A stretch of 64,000 bases of DNA from Pseudopyrenochaeta lycopersici (taxonomy: Eukaryota; Ascomycota; Dothideomycetes; Pleosporales; Pseudopyrenochaetaceae), in the NCBI GenBank assembly GCA_003313425.1, contig NHZP01000014.1, forward strand, positions 372,001-436,000, read 5' to 3'. Below, piece by piece: positions 11,145 through 22,623 of the stretch (the first letter of the stretch is position 1; each line of letters begins with the position of its first letter). The notes beneath the pieces were generated by a model. The model was not told the DNA's origin. It saw only the letters and a list, made by a program, of their open reading frames with translations, and made no database searches. A program made the position numbers and the translations under genes.

Positions 11145-12032
11145 ATGAGTGAAGAACGAGAACACCACACGCTCGCTCCTCCAGATATGACGTCTCCGGT
11201 CGACGCGCACACGCCCCCGGAAACGCTTCGATTGACTGAACAAGCGGGCATCGCAAAAGCGCGTCTCACATGGCTCGACCTGATAATAAAGTCCTTCCTG
11301 GGTGGAATTTTCATTTCTCTCGGCTCAGCCTTCGACCTCGTCGTTGCCGGCGGCTCTCCCGGTCTACGATCCAGCAATCCCGCATTGGCAACCCTCCTCG
11401 GCGCGTTCTGCTTCCCAATTGGCTTCGTAATCATCATACTTTTTAACGTCGAACTGTGTACTAGCAATATGTTCGTCATGGCATACTCTACACTCCGACG
11501 AAGAACGACCATATACGATTTGGCAAAGAACTGGATTGTTAGTTACATATTCAACGTTGCTGGGTGTCTTTTCTACGCTGGCGTACTGTGTTACTGGTCC
11601 GATACTCTGAGCACGGATGCACAAAAGTCATATGCGGCCACCCAGGCAAACAGTCGGGTTAATGTGAATTGGGGCTACAACGTAACACGAGGTATTATGT
11701 GCAATTGGCTTGTTGGGATCGCTTTTTTCTTCGCCACAGAGGGCCGCGATCTTTTCTCTAAGATTGTGGGAATCTGGATTGCGATTTGGACGTTCGTGGC
11801 GATGGGATATCAACATTCAATCGCTAACTACCTCCTCGTCCCAGTTGGTATGTTCTACGGGACAGATTTTGGCGTTGGGAAGTTTATCTGGGCGTCGTGC
11901 ATTCCAGTGACGATTGGAAATATCATTGGAGGCGCGTTCTTCGGAGCTTTTGCTATGTGGGCAGTTTATGGCCGCCATGAGCCCTCGTTACGGGAGATGG
12001 AGAGGAAGAAGACGGAAATGAACGGAGTGTAG
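11145..12032 (+). CDS. Formate/nitrite transporter (FNT) family channel
   Basis: Single exon, 295 residues, with the ATG at 11145 in good context (CAACATGA). The cytosolic N-terminus of about 45 residues is followed by the FNT core: TWLDLIIKSFLGGIFISLGS (TM1), FPIGFVIIILFNVELCTSNM, NWIVSYIFNVAGCLFYAG, GIMCNWLVGIAFFFA, KIVGIWIAIWTFVAMGYQHSIANY and IGNIIGGAFFGAFAMWAVYG. The motifs ELCTSNM, CNWLV and GYQHSIANY, the last with the pore histidine, are diagnostic of FNT pentameric channels that pass formate, nitrite or related monovalent anions. In Aspergillus the homologue NitA moves nitrite. No nitrate or nitrite reductase gene lies beside it, so the substrate cannot be read from context. Plasma membrane location is inferred. 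Confidence 0.95.
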   Translation: MSEEREHHTLAPPDMTSPVDAHTPPETLRLTEQAGIAKARLTWLDLIIKSFLGGIFISLGSAFDLVVAGGSPGLRSSNPALATLLGAFCFPIGFVIIILFNVELCTSNMFVMAYSTLRRRTTIYDLAKNWIVSYIFNVAGCLFYAGVLCYWSDTLSTDAQKSYAATQANSRVNVNWGYNVTRGIMCNWLVGIAFFFATEGRDLFSKIVGIWIAIWTFVAMGYQHSIANYLLVPVGMFYGTDFGVGKFIWASCIPVTIGNIIGGAFFGAFAMWAVYGRHEPSLREMERKKTEMNGV

Positions 12033-12206
12033 TTGAGTACAATGCTTGCCTATGCTCGAGAAACAATCTTTTGCTAGTTTGGTATCCAGTGTCTGCGTAC
12101 TCACGCAGCACTAATTGAGACTTTGAATATCAATATGTTCATGACTATCATGAGGGGCGTATGGCTTGCACCTCTCTGAACACCATATTTATCCCAACCA
12201 CCTAAC

Positions 12207-13343
12207 TCACAACTTCTGCTTGACCCCGCTTGTCTCTCCAATTCTGAACACGTACTTAACTCCACTCGCCTTCCCGTCTCTCAAATTCTTCAGTCCAGTC
12301 TCCACACCGTCCAACCCTCCCGGTATAACCTCATGCGGATGCGGCTTGAACCATCCCTCCGCTAATCCCCTTGCGATATATCGGAACATAATATATGCAT
12401 AGTCTTTGTGACCATTGTGTGAATCACCAACTTGAGTTATGGTTTGCTTCACAGTGTCGGGAATACCTTCATACTTCTTACCCGGAAGAACGAGAGTCAA
12501 ATGTCCATTTGGTTCCAGGACTTGAACAATGTTGGTGTAGGAATTGTGCTCTGAGGTTGCATCATATGCGTAGTTCAGCTTTGCGCCTTTGAGAGCATCT
12601 TTAAGTCCCTTGACAACAGCTTCATCACCTTTACGGTAGTCGACGATCGTATCGCCCTTGCTTCTGTCGATTAGGCCTTCGACAAATTTCTCACCCCGGC
12701 CTGCTACGGCGATGATAGGGTGGATGTTCGCAAGCTGGGCCAGCTTGATTACGTAGGCTCCAACAGCTCCAGCTCCGCCGTATACGACAAGGGGTGTTGG
12801 TTCCTTTGCAGGAGTCCATGGATCCGGGAGGCCGAGACGTAGGTGGAGACCAATTGCGGCAGTCATTGCCGCAAGAGGCAGCGTTGACGCTTCTATACAA
12901 TGGTAAGAAGGCATACTAGAAGTCACGTGGCATTGAAAGGAATCAATGCATACCTTCGAAGCTCACATTCTTAGGTAAATGAAATGTGGTGTGTTGATGG
13001 CCAACCGCATACTCTGCAAAACTACCATTTGGCGTCATCATCTCGTGGAAACTGGCAACCCGATCACCCGGTTTGAACTCCCAGACATCGCTTCCGACGC
13101 TGTGTACTATTCCGGCAATATCGTCGCCGCTGTTCCCATCGAACTTGGGGACGAGCTCGGGGATCTTCCTAATAGGCAGGTTAGCTCTGGTACGCGCAAA
13201 TGGTGACGGGAAATAGTATACCAGTCCTTAGGATTGCTCCCACTAACTACGACCTGAATAACTACTTGATTTGGTCCCGGTTCTGGAATAGGAATATCCT
13301 TGATGACCGTCTTGAGGCCTTTAGAGATTTGAGCTTCCTTCAT
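12207..13343 (-). CDS. MDR-superfamily quinone-oxidoreductase-like enzyme
   Basis: Exons 13222-13343, 12954-13168 and 12207-12889; 339 residues. The start is the ATG at 13343 (MKEAQISKGLK); an in-frame ATG four codons upstream is less likely. Layout is that of medium-chain dehydrogenase/reductases: an N-terminal GroES-like fold with VIQVVVSGSNPKDWK and DDIAGIVHSVG, the block FAEYAVGHQHTTFHLPKN, then a Rossmann fold with the nucleotide-binding VVYGGAGAVGAYVIKLAQ. The catalytic and structural zinc cysteines of alcohol dehydrogenases are absent, so it groups with NADPH-dependent quinone or enoyl reductases. Such enzymes also occur in secondary-metabolite clusters, but no synthase lies nearby. 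Both intron junctions rebuild expected family motifs (KDWK, FEASTLPLA). Substrate unknown. Confidence 0.92.
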
Positions 13344-14166
13344 CTTATTTAACACTCTTTGTGAGTCCTGGAATGCAAACGCTGATAACTTTGAATGTGA
13401 AATACTATATTTGGAAGCTAGTTTCAGAGGTCTTCCTCAGATTCGAGTAAACAAGTAACTTCGGGCTTGTGTGACCTTAGCCAGCCTCGCCGCGGTGGGC
13501 CGAGCTTCATATATAATCACATAGCCCTCACCACTGCCCCTCTCCAGACCTGCGTTGGCGGTTAGACCTATCACGCAATGTAGTGTATTAATAATGACGA
13601 ATGTGGGGTAGCATGGCGCCTGCGCACCCGATTAGTTTGTTTGCGAAACGGCGCGACTCGACTTGTCTGATGCACGAGGACGAACAGCGGTGGACGAATA
13701 GCCGACGGAAGAGTGTAGCCGAGATTGACCGAACAACGAATTTTAATCTTCACGATTACTTATTTGGATGCGTTACGCAAGGCATACTGATAAACTCTTC
13801 GGAGCATAATATAATAAGAGGGGACCATAAAATTGCGGGGAATATTGATTACGATATCGTTAGAGAAGATATTCTACAAAGAGATGGATGCAATACTATC
13901 GATTGGAAATGAAAAGGAAAGAGATATCCAATGCCTCATAATGCAGAACGCCAAACCCTTGCCATTGGCGGGGAATCCGGATACCAGCTAGCTATTCAGT
14001 GATGCTTTATGACAATTGTTTTTCCAAGGTATGATCTGACCAAAAAAGTCCCAGATACAACGCCGGCTGGGTACAGAAAGGTGTCCAGACGCCAGAGATA
14101 GAAAGAGTGATGAGGCATCAAAATCCCCAACATACTGTAACGAATATGCCGGCAAGAAGAGAGACA
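13344..14166. other. Intergenic region
   Basis: Upstream of the MDR gene and downstream of the kinesin gene. A TATATA-rich patch at 13508-13517 may serve the MDR gene. A 103-codon frame beginning at 13601 matches nothing I know and is not called. Confidence 0.45.
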
Positions 14167-17100
14167 TCAACGCCAAACGCTCTTAGTGCCTGGTGCAAGG
14201 CTACCTCTTGAGCTCGACGAAGAATTGCTGGTGATCCGGACAGGTGCACGAGTCAGAGACGATGGCTCCCTTGGCCGGTCCTCCCCAGTAACTGCCATTG
14301 TTGTCCGTCTTGCAGGACCCTTCATAATTGGCGTAGTTCGTGGGCTAAGGACACTGTTCTTCCAGTCGGCATCGTGGTTGTTCTTGACGACCATGCGACG
14401 CGCTGCACTCGCCGAGAACATTGAGTTCTCATTTGGCGGGCTACTTGATGTTGCGGTAGGACTGCGGCGGCGATGAGCCCGGTTGATGGGGATGGAGCCT
14501 TGATTTGTTGATGAGCGGCGCTTAATTGCAGAGCCAATTGTTCTTGCATCTGAGCTGGTCCATTTTTCCTCTTCCGAGCTTGAGTTGCCACTGTTCTCCG
14601 CTGATACTGACCCGCCGTGCTCTTCCATAGCCAACGAAGACGTGCGGATGGTGTTGGTACCAATTTCACGCAGCGGCGATGTGTTTTCGGAATCCGAAGC
14701 AAATGAATGCATGACGGGCATTGCAGGTGAGCCACTTGATCCCTTGGACAGTGCGCCTAATGCGAAACGGTTCGAACGCTTAAGGTCCACGGATGCTTTC
14801 GGAGGCGTCGGTATGGGAGATGATCCGTTCTGCTCGATGATTGACGCGGCGATAGGTGCTGAAAAAGTTGGTGGCGGTTGCTCAATCGATGAACTTGTTG
14901 GAGTCGACTCAATCTGTTCTGGGGTCTTCTGGAATTCAGCGAGAGTACCATTTTCAGTATCGTCCCTCCATCGCACACCACGCTTGGCTTTAAATGGCGA
15001 CTTCTTTCTCATGGGCGAGAACTGGACGCCCTTCTTTACTGCAACCGTCTTCTTCCGGCGTGGCGAACCCTTCATAGGCGATGAACTAAGATGCGGCGCC
15101 TCAGCCAGTGTGGGTAGGGAAAGTGGGCGCATAGGTGACGGAGCCGTGATGTTTACCGGCTTCCTTCTTTTTGGTGTCCCTCTGTGACTTGGAGCGAAGA
15201 ACTCTGTTACTGGTAGGCCGCCATCTGGTCGAATCGCTTGGGATGTTGCATTTGTGCAAGAGTTCATTATCTTAGTGAGCAGCTTCCTTGCTGCCTCAAC
15301 CGCTTCTGCCTCCTCTAGTTGAGTAATCTGGCTCAGAATAGCGACTGTCTCAATATGCGCCTGTACTAATACCTGTACTATAGCAGCATCGCCACCTTTC
15401 TCTTGCTCCAGGAGAGCAGTGAGCACTTCTCGGTCAGCATTCGATTTGAGCAACTCGTATTCCCTGGTAAGGTTGGCAGCATCGTGGCTGTCGGTGGAGC
15501 CATCCACATCCGTTAAGGCCCTCAATCCCACTTGCAGAGCGGTGTCCAGCTTGCTTGTCCAGTTCGTGCGCTCCATTCGACGATGGCAATGCTGTCGTGT
15601 CTGCTCGAGTTCCGCCGATATGCCAACGGCCGTATCCCTCATAGCTGCGACTTGCGAGGGCATCTCTTCATTTTCGCGAACATCCTTAACGTTGTCGAAA
15701 GCCGCGATCCAGGATGAGATCAGCGAGATGCGCTTCTCCGCTTGCTTCAAGGTCTTTGCCATGTTCAATCGATCCCTACGCTCAGTCTCGGAGTCTGAAT
15801 AAGCCTGGCGCAGCCGCGCAACGGCATCTCGTAGGATGCCGTCCTTCTTTTCACTTTGTTTTTGAAATTTCAAAAGCGCGCTGCCTTCAAAGTCCTTCTG
15901 CTTCTTCATCAGTTCGTCGATTAGATGCCTCTGTTCGTCAATCTTCACCAGGTAGTCCTTCACGTGCCGGTTGACATTGAAGATATTCTTGGTGACCTTG
16001 GTCTGGATGTTCTTCGCACGATTGGCGTATCGCAGAGTGTTCTGCGTCTCGTCAAAGTGGGCGCTGGACGGGCTAACACAGACGATCATGACAGTCCGGC
16101 AGTTGCCTCCCAGCGAGAACTTTAGCAGTCGCGTGAGCTTCGAATTTCGGTATGGGATGTGATTGCGTTTGCGTGGATCGCATAGAGCATTGATGCAACT
16201 CCCTAGAGCCAATAGAGACTTATTGATATTGGCGCCTTCAATCAAGCGTTCTCCACGGTTCTTCGTTGCACTAGCGCGCTCACTGCCTGCCAAATCGATG
16301 ATGCTGAGTGTGGCCATCGTATGGGCTTCGTTGGTAGACGCGTTGCGGAGCTTTGAGGATACATTGATCTGAAGGACAGCGTGCGATCGCGAAGAGGTTG
16401 CGTTTGCTTCGGTCGGGGACATTGTCCGGTACTCGTTGCCTCGCACTATGATGTCCATGACTTCTTGGACCTGGAAGTCGTCAGCAGTCGAACAAGGTAC
16501 GTACTTTCTTCTACTCACATTCTGAGGACGATGGCTAGAGAGGCCAGCGACAGAAACAGCTTGGTTCGCATCTTCTCGCAGCATCAAAGTCTGTTTGCTC
16601 CCGCCCTCCACTAGCAGATCGCGGATCGTCTCATTGTAGATCTCAAGGTACGAGAGCGTAATCTCTGTGACCTTCTCCTCTTGTACCTCTGCGATCTTCT
16701 CGAACAGCTCCTGCATAGTCATAAATATGATACCTGGTTGCTGTGACGTGCCTCTGATCGCCAATTAGTTTCCTAACGGGGAAGGATTGGTATGCATTGA
16801 CGTACGTGATAGTGTGTGTCTTGCCGCAGCCAGTGGCGCCATATGCAAAAACGGTCGCATTGTATCCCTCCAGCACACTGTCCAGCAGGGGCTTTGTTGT
16901 GGCTTCGTATACATCTCCTTGCGATGTGGTGTCATCGAACACACGGTCGAAAGCAAACGTTTGGTCCTTCACTCGCTTGCCTTGGGGCCCTACTGTTGAT
17001 CGTGAGAATCGCTGGACAGCACTGTCTTCCGGGGGGTCGAAAATCCTGACAGGATGTTAGCTTTGACTAATTCAGACAACACCAGTATGCGCCGTACAAG

Positions 17101-17294
17101 CACTTCTCGTCCAAAACCTTGATGACAGGCCGGATGCCCTTCGAGTGTAGTTTCGGTGTGGGCAGAGCTGCTAGTGAGCCATCGCCGAGGAACAGTGTTT
17201 GTTCATCGCTTCTTGTCACCTGTGCAGCTTCTCGGATGGTAAACGGGCGGACTCGCACAGTAACGGAGATGGAAGACGCCCCGTCGGCGGCCAT
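14167..17294 (-). CDS. KIP3: Kinesin-8 family motor protein
   Basis: Exons 17098-17294, 16806-17045, 16519-16753 and 14167-16470; 991 residues. The motor domain is N-terminal (about 8-395). It has VTVRVRPF at the start, P-loop GATGCGKT at 135-142, switch I NATSSRSHA, switch II LAGSE, and the microtubule-binding block HIPYRNSKLTRLL. The neck region NRAKNIQTKVTKNIFNVNRH with VKDYLVKIDEQ is typical of kinesin-8 (Kip3, Klp5/6, Aspergillus KipB). After the motor come coiled-coil-prone stretches (about 400-620), then a long low-complexity tail rich in Ser, Pro and Arg with several SPM/SPR sites. Kinesin-8 motors walk to plus ends and shorten spindle and cytoplasmic microtubules. The three introns are 52, 52 and 48 nt and each rejoins a conserved motor motif. 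The tail carries the KRSNRF and KRRKP basic patches expected for a second microtubule or nuclear signal. Confidence 0.95.
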
Positions 17295-18080
17295 TGTCGC
17301 GCCTCGGAAATGCTAGAAGGTAAAGAGATACACACTGCGCCGATTCCTCAAGATTATTTTTCGAGGCCGCGAGCGAGGGTATGTTGTGGTTGGTTGTCTT
17401 GCTGAATGACGATGTTGAGCTTCGGAGGTCCGAATTGTTTGTTGCTGCACTAGCCACAACAACAGACAGGGGTTTGCAACAGCAACCACGACCCTGACGC
17501 CAAGCACGTGATAACACATCTGTTCCAAGCATTTCCCCACTTTCGCGGCGTGACTTCTTCAGCATCGACCATGTCCCCTCTATTCAGCTGAGCGGCGGAA
17601 TATAATCCGCCGCTCACTCTATCTGAACTCTAATAACAAGGTTCATGCTGGTACAAATTCATCGCTCTACCTGGGCCTTCTCATTATATTTCAATTATCG
17701 CTACGGCGACATCTTCTAGTAAAGTGGAATCAATCAAACCCGGTCCGGACTTGCGTTCAAAATTCTACGATTCGAAGCAGTTCACTGCGACCTGGTTGAT
17801 GGATTCCAGCGCGGTTGTTGCTTTTTCATCATAAAATAGTATCAACAAAAATATCATCACAAGCAGGATCAGAGTGATGGAGATGCGCATCTCATATATT
17901 CAGACTATGAAACTACCGACCATCTTGCGGTCTTTCAGGCATTCAAGTATATCACCAAGCCACAACCCCTATTTCTACGTGCACGAGCGCCATTGAAACT
18001 CATCCACCGCAAACCTCCAGGGACCATGTACGCTGATCCAGCTTGTCCTGTTGCTTGGACTACACAAGAGCATAAGTTAT
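17295..18080. other. Promoter region of the kinesin gene
   Basis: Between the kinesin start and the stop codon of the DUF4360 gene. No RNA gene, repeat or further coding frame supported. Confidence 0.5.
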
Positions 18081-18820
18081 CTAGGACTTGGCAGTGCACT
18101 TCTTCCACTGGACGTACACGACTTGGGTGAACTTAAGATCAGTTGAGTCGGTGGTGAGCAGGCCGGTGGCGGCGCTGTTAGTGCTGGTCAGGCGGACCTG
18201 CGAGTTGATGTTGAGCATGCCGGTGGCACCGCAAGGGGACCAGACGATGGAGGTGCTGTCAGCCTCATCGTGCTTGAGGTAGTCGCCGTTGACGGGACCG
18301 GTGAAGCTGTACTCGGTGGAGGACTGTGCGACACTGTTAGCAACGAAGCCCGAAGCGAACATGAGGGGAACGGCGTACCTGAGCAGTCTGTCCAGAGAAG
18401 TAGTAGGTAGACTTCAGGGTACCTGAGACACCCTTCTGGATGGCAGCATAGCCACGGTAATCGGCAGACAGGATGGAGTACTGGAAGCCGCCGGGGTACT
18501 CAATGTCAACATTGAGCTGGCAGTTCTTGCGCTGCTCAGTGACGGCGATGCCGGGCCCGATGGAGGCAATGTAGGAATCGAAGATCAAAGTAACAATGCT
18601 CCTGTCGGCTGAGATCTGGGAGCTCATGGTGCCCTGAGGGCAGCCAGTTCCTCCGTAGCTGACACCGCGGATCTTGACCTGGATCGGCTATCAGTCAATG
18701 CTCCTTTGCAACGCTTTTAGATGGTAAGCGTACCTGTCCAGCAGGGGGGGCATCAAGGTTGACATCGGGAAGAGCTGGCGCCGCAGCGACGATGGGAAGG
18801 AGAGCAAGGAGCCACTTCAT
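18081..18820 (-). CDS. Secreted DUF4360 protein
   Basis: Exons 18734-18820, 18379-18678 and 18081-18323; 209 residues. The start MKWLLALLPIVAAAPALP is a clear secretion signal with cleavage likely after AAA or APA. The mature part carries DUF4360 features: VKIRGVSYGGTGCPQGT, LIFDSYIASIGPG, the cysteine in QRKNCQLNVDIEYPGGFQY, YRGYAAI, and near the end IVWSPCGATGMLNINSQVRL. This family is common in ascomycetes, secreted, and without known enzymatic activity. The first intron has two acceptors nine bases apart (GATAG and CCAG); the downstream one gives the family-like GQVKIRG, the other inserts Pro-Ile-Gln. A TATATAA box lies 120 bases upstream. Confidence 0.93.
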
Positions 18821-21162
18821 GTTGATGGTGTTGAAAGTGAGTATGATCCGAAGACGCGGAAGTGTAGGTCTTAAGCTGCAGTAGAGAAGCCCAAGAGTGG
18901 AAGCTGGATGATGATCATTATGGTGGACTATGAACCAGGTTATATACAAGTCCACTGGCAAGTCTTTAGTGACTCTCCATACTCCAACCGCCGTCCTGGC
19001 AACACCACCTTCCTCGATACATCCTACACGACCGAGGCGATAACAGCTGCCAAGTGCCAATAGCAATATCGAGTACGGCTGGACCGGCGGGCCGTACGTG
19101 CTCATAGGCCCAGAACCATACGTCTCGCTCAGGTGAGTTCGTGTTTTGTGACATACTGCAATGTGAATTTGCTCGAATAGCGCCTGGATTGCTCCAGCGC
19201 TGAGTGCCAATATCTGGGGTATGCTGTAGCGTTGACCATTTGCGCTAAATTCTTCGCTTCATGGTGCCGTGCTAGCCCGAACGACGCTGATGAGGCAGAT
19301 TCATATCAAATATCCCGGGCAAGAAAGCACCAGATCCCTGACTAAGAGCGTTCTCTGGCTATGTTCAATCTGCGTTGCCGTCCATCATACCCGGAAATTA
19401 GCGGGTGAGTAAACAAGCTCTGCAATTGAGTCTCCTCGTCCGCATGGTCTGAGAGAGACTCCAGATGGAAAATACGAGCGATAGAACTCCTCGAAGTGAA
19501 ATGCATCGCCCTCAGACATCAGATGATGGCTAGTCAACCAAACTCTTCTCTCGAAGGCGCACGGGAAACGTCGCAACTATCGCGCATATGGTGCGCTCGT
19601 GGGCCAGCATGGCAAACATAGATTGAGGTTGAATTGGATGAATATATTTCTCTGGGGTTCTGGTCCTGAAAATAGAAACACAAGGCCTGGATGCTGGGTA
19701 GAAATCATCAGCAAACGGTGACAGCGACTCCACTTTGGCAGTAGCGTTCATCTATCAATCCCGTATGCAATGCAGCATCGGTACAATGATGCGGAAGCGA
19801 ATGCTGAAAATAGAGTTGCTCCTTGGAGCGAGCAGCGTTGGTGATCAGAGGTATCGAGGTTGGCCCATGTCGTAGATCTCGAAACGGGATGCAGACATGG
19901 ACGGGTAGATTAACCTTATATTAAAGCTTGTCGTTCCATCAGCGTCCGAGGCCCTGCGGTAATAAAAATTAGCGAACACGATGTCCTGCAAGGGCAGGTA
20001 CTGGCTCTGTGAAGAAGGAGACAAAAATAAACTCTCGGTCTGTAGTCACGATGTGCCCCAGACTGCTCGGTACACCTGGTGATTGGAAAACGCGCCACAC
20101 CCCAGTGAGGATTGTCGCGGAGTCCAGACCGCACCCTGTCAGCTCAAGGAAGGCTCGAATACAACCGATGTCAATGACTTCAGGCGGAATATATTAGACA
20201 TTGATTACTCGCATCGTGTATTGGAGACGCGACACGGGAGGTGAGACGAGCCTGACTTGGAAGGTAGAGCTATTGAGGTGTTGAGCTAGAGCAGGGCATC
20301 TGAATGGCAGTTCAGTGACATCCGCTTCACATGCGCCGTCATGATGAGCAGAGAATGGCCGCTTCGAAGAGGAAATCTAGAGATGGTGGAAGAACCTAAG
20401 CGTAAGAACCGCCTCGTCAACAAATCTAACCAGAATGCAGAATCCATGTTGCCAGCCTTCCTTGCCGCATATACGTGCCAATACACCCACGAAGCGAAAG
20501 CTACTGTGCTGAGATGCTGAGTCGCTCACTGCGCACCCACGACTGCGAATGTTGGGACGCTTGGATCTAGCCTGGTATGGAGAGCAGCACGAGATGGCTG
20601 ACCTGGCAACTCACGGTAGCACAGACAGCTACTCGGCTTCAGCAGCTGTGGAAGCGCGACATACAAAGAGCAAAGAAAGAGTCGGATCCTGGCTGTTGCT
20701 GCGCTCAGATCTCCGGACAAATGCCTATGTGCTTGCTAGCTGCAACTAAGTGCCGGGTAAAAGTGCTGAACCAGGCGAAGTACAGCGAGCAGCGTCGAAA
20801 GGGGCAGAGGAGGAAGAATCGCGCATATCGGCTGTGTAGAGGATTGTGCAGTCTCGGAGAAGCAGCAGAACAGCTAAGAAGAGGAAGAATGCAGTCGGAC
20901 AATGTGTGAAATTCACGGGGTTGTAAACGGCGAATACGAAACAGCGACCCCGCCACGCCGTTGTGGCTGAAGCTCGCGATTTGTCAGTCGCTATAATGGC
21001 GTCAGAGACATGTTGCCGCAGACCGCAGCGGCGAACATCTCAAATCATCACTGTACATAAAAACAACACTTTTCCAGCTCGCAATCTTCTCATAAAACTT
21101 CTACCGCATTCAAGATTCGGTTCCTTATTACAGCTTTTCTGGTAGTCCTCTCTTATACCTCT
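18821..21162. other. 2.3-kb intergenic region
   Basis: Apart from the TATA box near 18940, nothing is supportable. Open frames are short and overlap on both strands. GC content is near that of coding DNA and codon-like periodicity is not obvious. It should include the promoters of both flanking genes. Confidence 0.45.
18940..18947 (-). promoter_or_regulatory. TATA box of the DUF4360 gene
   Basis: TATATAA read on the minus strand, about 120 bases before the ATG at 18820. Position and match fit a TATA-driven gene; transcription start not verifiable here. Confidence 0.45.
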
Positions 21163-21819
21163 ATGTCCTTTTTGACCCGCTTCTTTCGACCTTTTACCTC
21201 GTCCAGCATGTCTTCAGCCCCCGCACAACCGATGACTGTGCCAGCCGGCGCACAGACTGCGACAGTGGCTGCTGGCTGCTTCTGGGGAGTCGAGCACATG
21301 TACAGGCGACAATTTAAAAACCAAGGTCTCTACGACGCGCGAGTGGGCTATATTGGGGGTGATTCGCAAAACCCAGGATACAGGGCCGTATGTAGTGGAC
21401 GGACGGGTCGTAAGTGAATGTCAAAGAGACGAGAAATGGCATGTAAGCTAATGATTGTTTGAATAGACGCCGAAGCTCTTCAAGTCGTATATGACCCTGA
21501 AAAGGTCTCGTACAGAACGCTCCTCGAGTTCTTCTACAAGATGCACGATCCTACCACTGAGAACCGGCAAGGCCCGGATGTAGGCACTCAATACAGGAGT
21601 GCGATCTTCTATCACAACGCCGAGCAGGAGAAGGAAGCGAAAGACATCACAGACAAGGTCAACAAACAGTGGTGGAAGGGAGCAGTTGCAACGGAGATTC
21701 TGCCGGCGGGGCAATGGTGGGATGCGGAGCAGTACCATCAGCTGTACCTTGACAACAACCCTGGAGGGTATGAGTGCCCAAGCCACTTTTTGAGGAGTTT
21801 CCCACCGCTAGCAGATTAA
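21163..21819 (+). CDS. MXR1: Peptide methionine sulfoxide reductase A
   Basis: Exons 21163-21409 and 21467-21819; 199 residues. MsrA reduces the S-epimer of methionine sulfoxide in proteins. The catalytic motif GCFWG (Cys39), the block YRAVCSGRTGHAEALQVVYDP rebuilt across the 57-nt intron, FFYKMHDPT, DVGTQYRSAIFYH and the terminal YECPSHFLRSF are all present. The first 15-20 residues (MSFLTRFFRPFTSSS) are hydrophobic and arginine-bearing without acids, like a short mitochondrial presequence. A second ATG at 21208 would give a cytosolic form (MSSAPAQ), so dual localisation by alternative starts is possible. The C-terminal CXXC-type resolving cysteines seen in some relatives are reduced to the single Cys in YECPSH. 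Confidence 0.96.
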
Positions 21820-22024
21820 TTGAGTTGGAAGGCGTGAAGGATGTGAAAGACACTTTTGTAACGAAGAAATTTATGAACATTTTGGAACATTATGATTGTC
21901 AAACTGTTTCAATTCCAAGTTTGGTCTGCTAAATATATTTTGTCTACAACGAAAACCAGAATCGTTATGATATAACCAAGTGTCCTCAAATCAAACAGTC
22001 TGTCCATGTACTAAAATCAAACCC

Positions 22025-22623
22025 TTATGAGGGGGGCATAACCTCGAAGGTCTGCGCAACCTCCTTCTCCCATGGCAGACGATCCTTGCCGAAGATCTCT
22101 GCGCCAGGCTTGAAGTTCTTGATACCCTGTTCGAGAAGTCCAGTGCGAAGGACAATGTTGTCGGGGCCCATGGCTTCTTGGTGATGGTAGACGTGCGAGG
22201 TGCAGTTCTTGCAGTAGTAACAGTGGACGCCTTTGCCTAATTAGGTTGTTAGAGACGAACGTATCCGAGGCGACACAAGTAGTAGACGCAGAGTTGGAGA
22301 GCGCGCTGGAAACTCACCAGAATCACCCTTGTAGGTGTATTTCCCCAAGTTGTCTTTACCCTTTGTAATGTTGAGGGCCTTGGTGGGAATGATCTGGTTC
22401 AAGGTGTATGTTGCGCCCGAGAGTTCTTTGCAGGTATTGCAATGGCTACCGGTTCGTCAGTTTTGCATTTCTCCAAAGTATAACGACAGTGGCCCAGAAT
22501 GTTTGTTAAGAGGCAATAGTTGAGAGCTGTTACGAACCAAAGGACATGGGCCTGCTGATCCTGCTGCAGAGTAGCAGTCCATTCGGTCTGTCCGCAATGG
22601 CAATGTCCCTTGAAGTCTGTCAT
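22025..22623 (-). CDS. GFA/CENP-V family zinc-binding protein
   Basis: Exons 22538-22623, 22318-22445 and 22025-22236; 141 residues. The fold is set by zinc ligands that appear in order: GHCHCGQTEW at residues 6-15, CHCNTCKELSG across the first junction, and CYYCKNCTSHVYHH in exon 3. These match the glutathione-dependent formaldehyde-activating (GFA) family (DUF636), whose members are small zinc proteins; true S-hydroxymethylglutathione synthase activity is shown for few. The ending ERLPWEKEV-like block (KDRLPWEKEVAQTF) is usual in fungal members. Splice joints restore the HVLCHCNTC and GDSGKGVHCYYC motifs. A TATATAAG box lies 100 bases upstream. Confidence 0.93.

Noticed and set aside
14585..15187. 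200-codon plus-strand frame inside the kinesin tail
   Set aside because: It lies antisense to a firmly supported coding exon and has no family resemblance; a shadow of the tail's codon bias.
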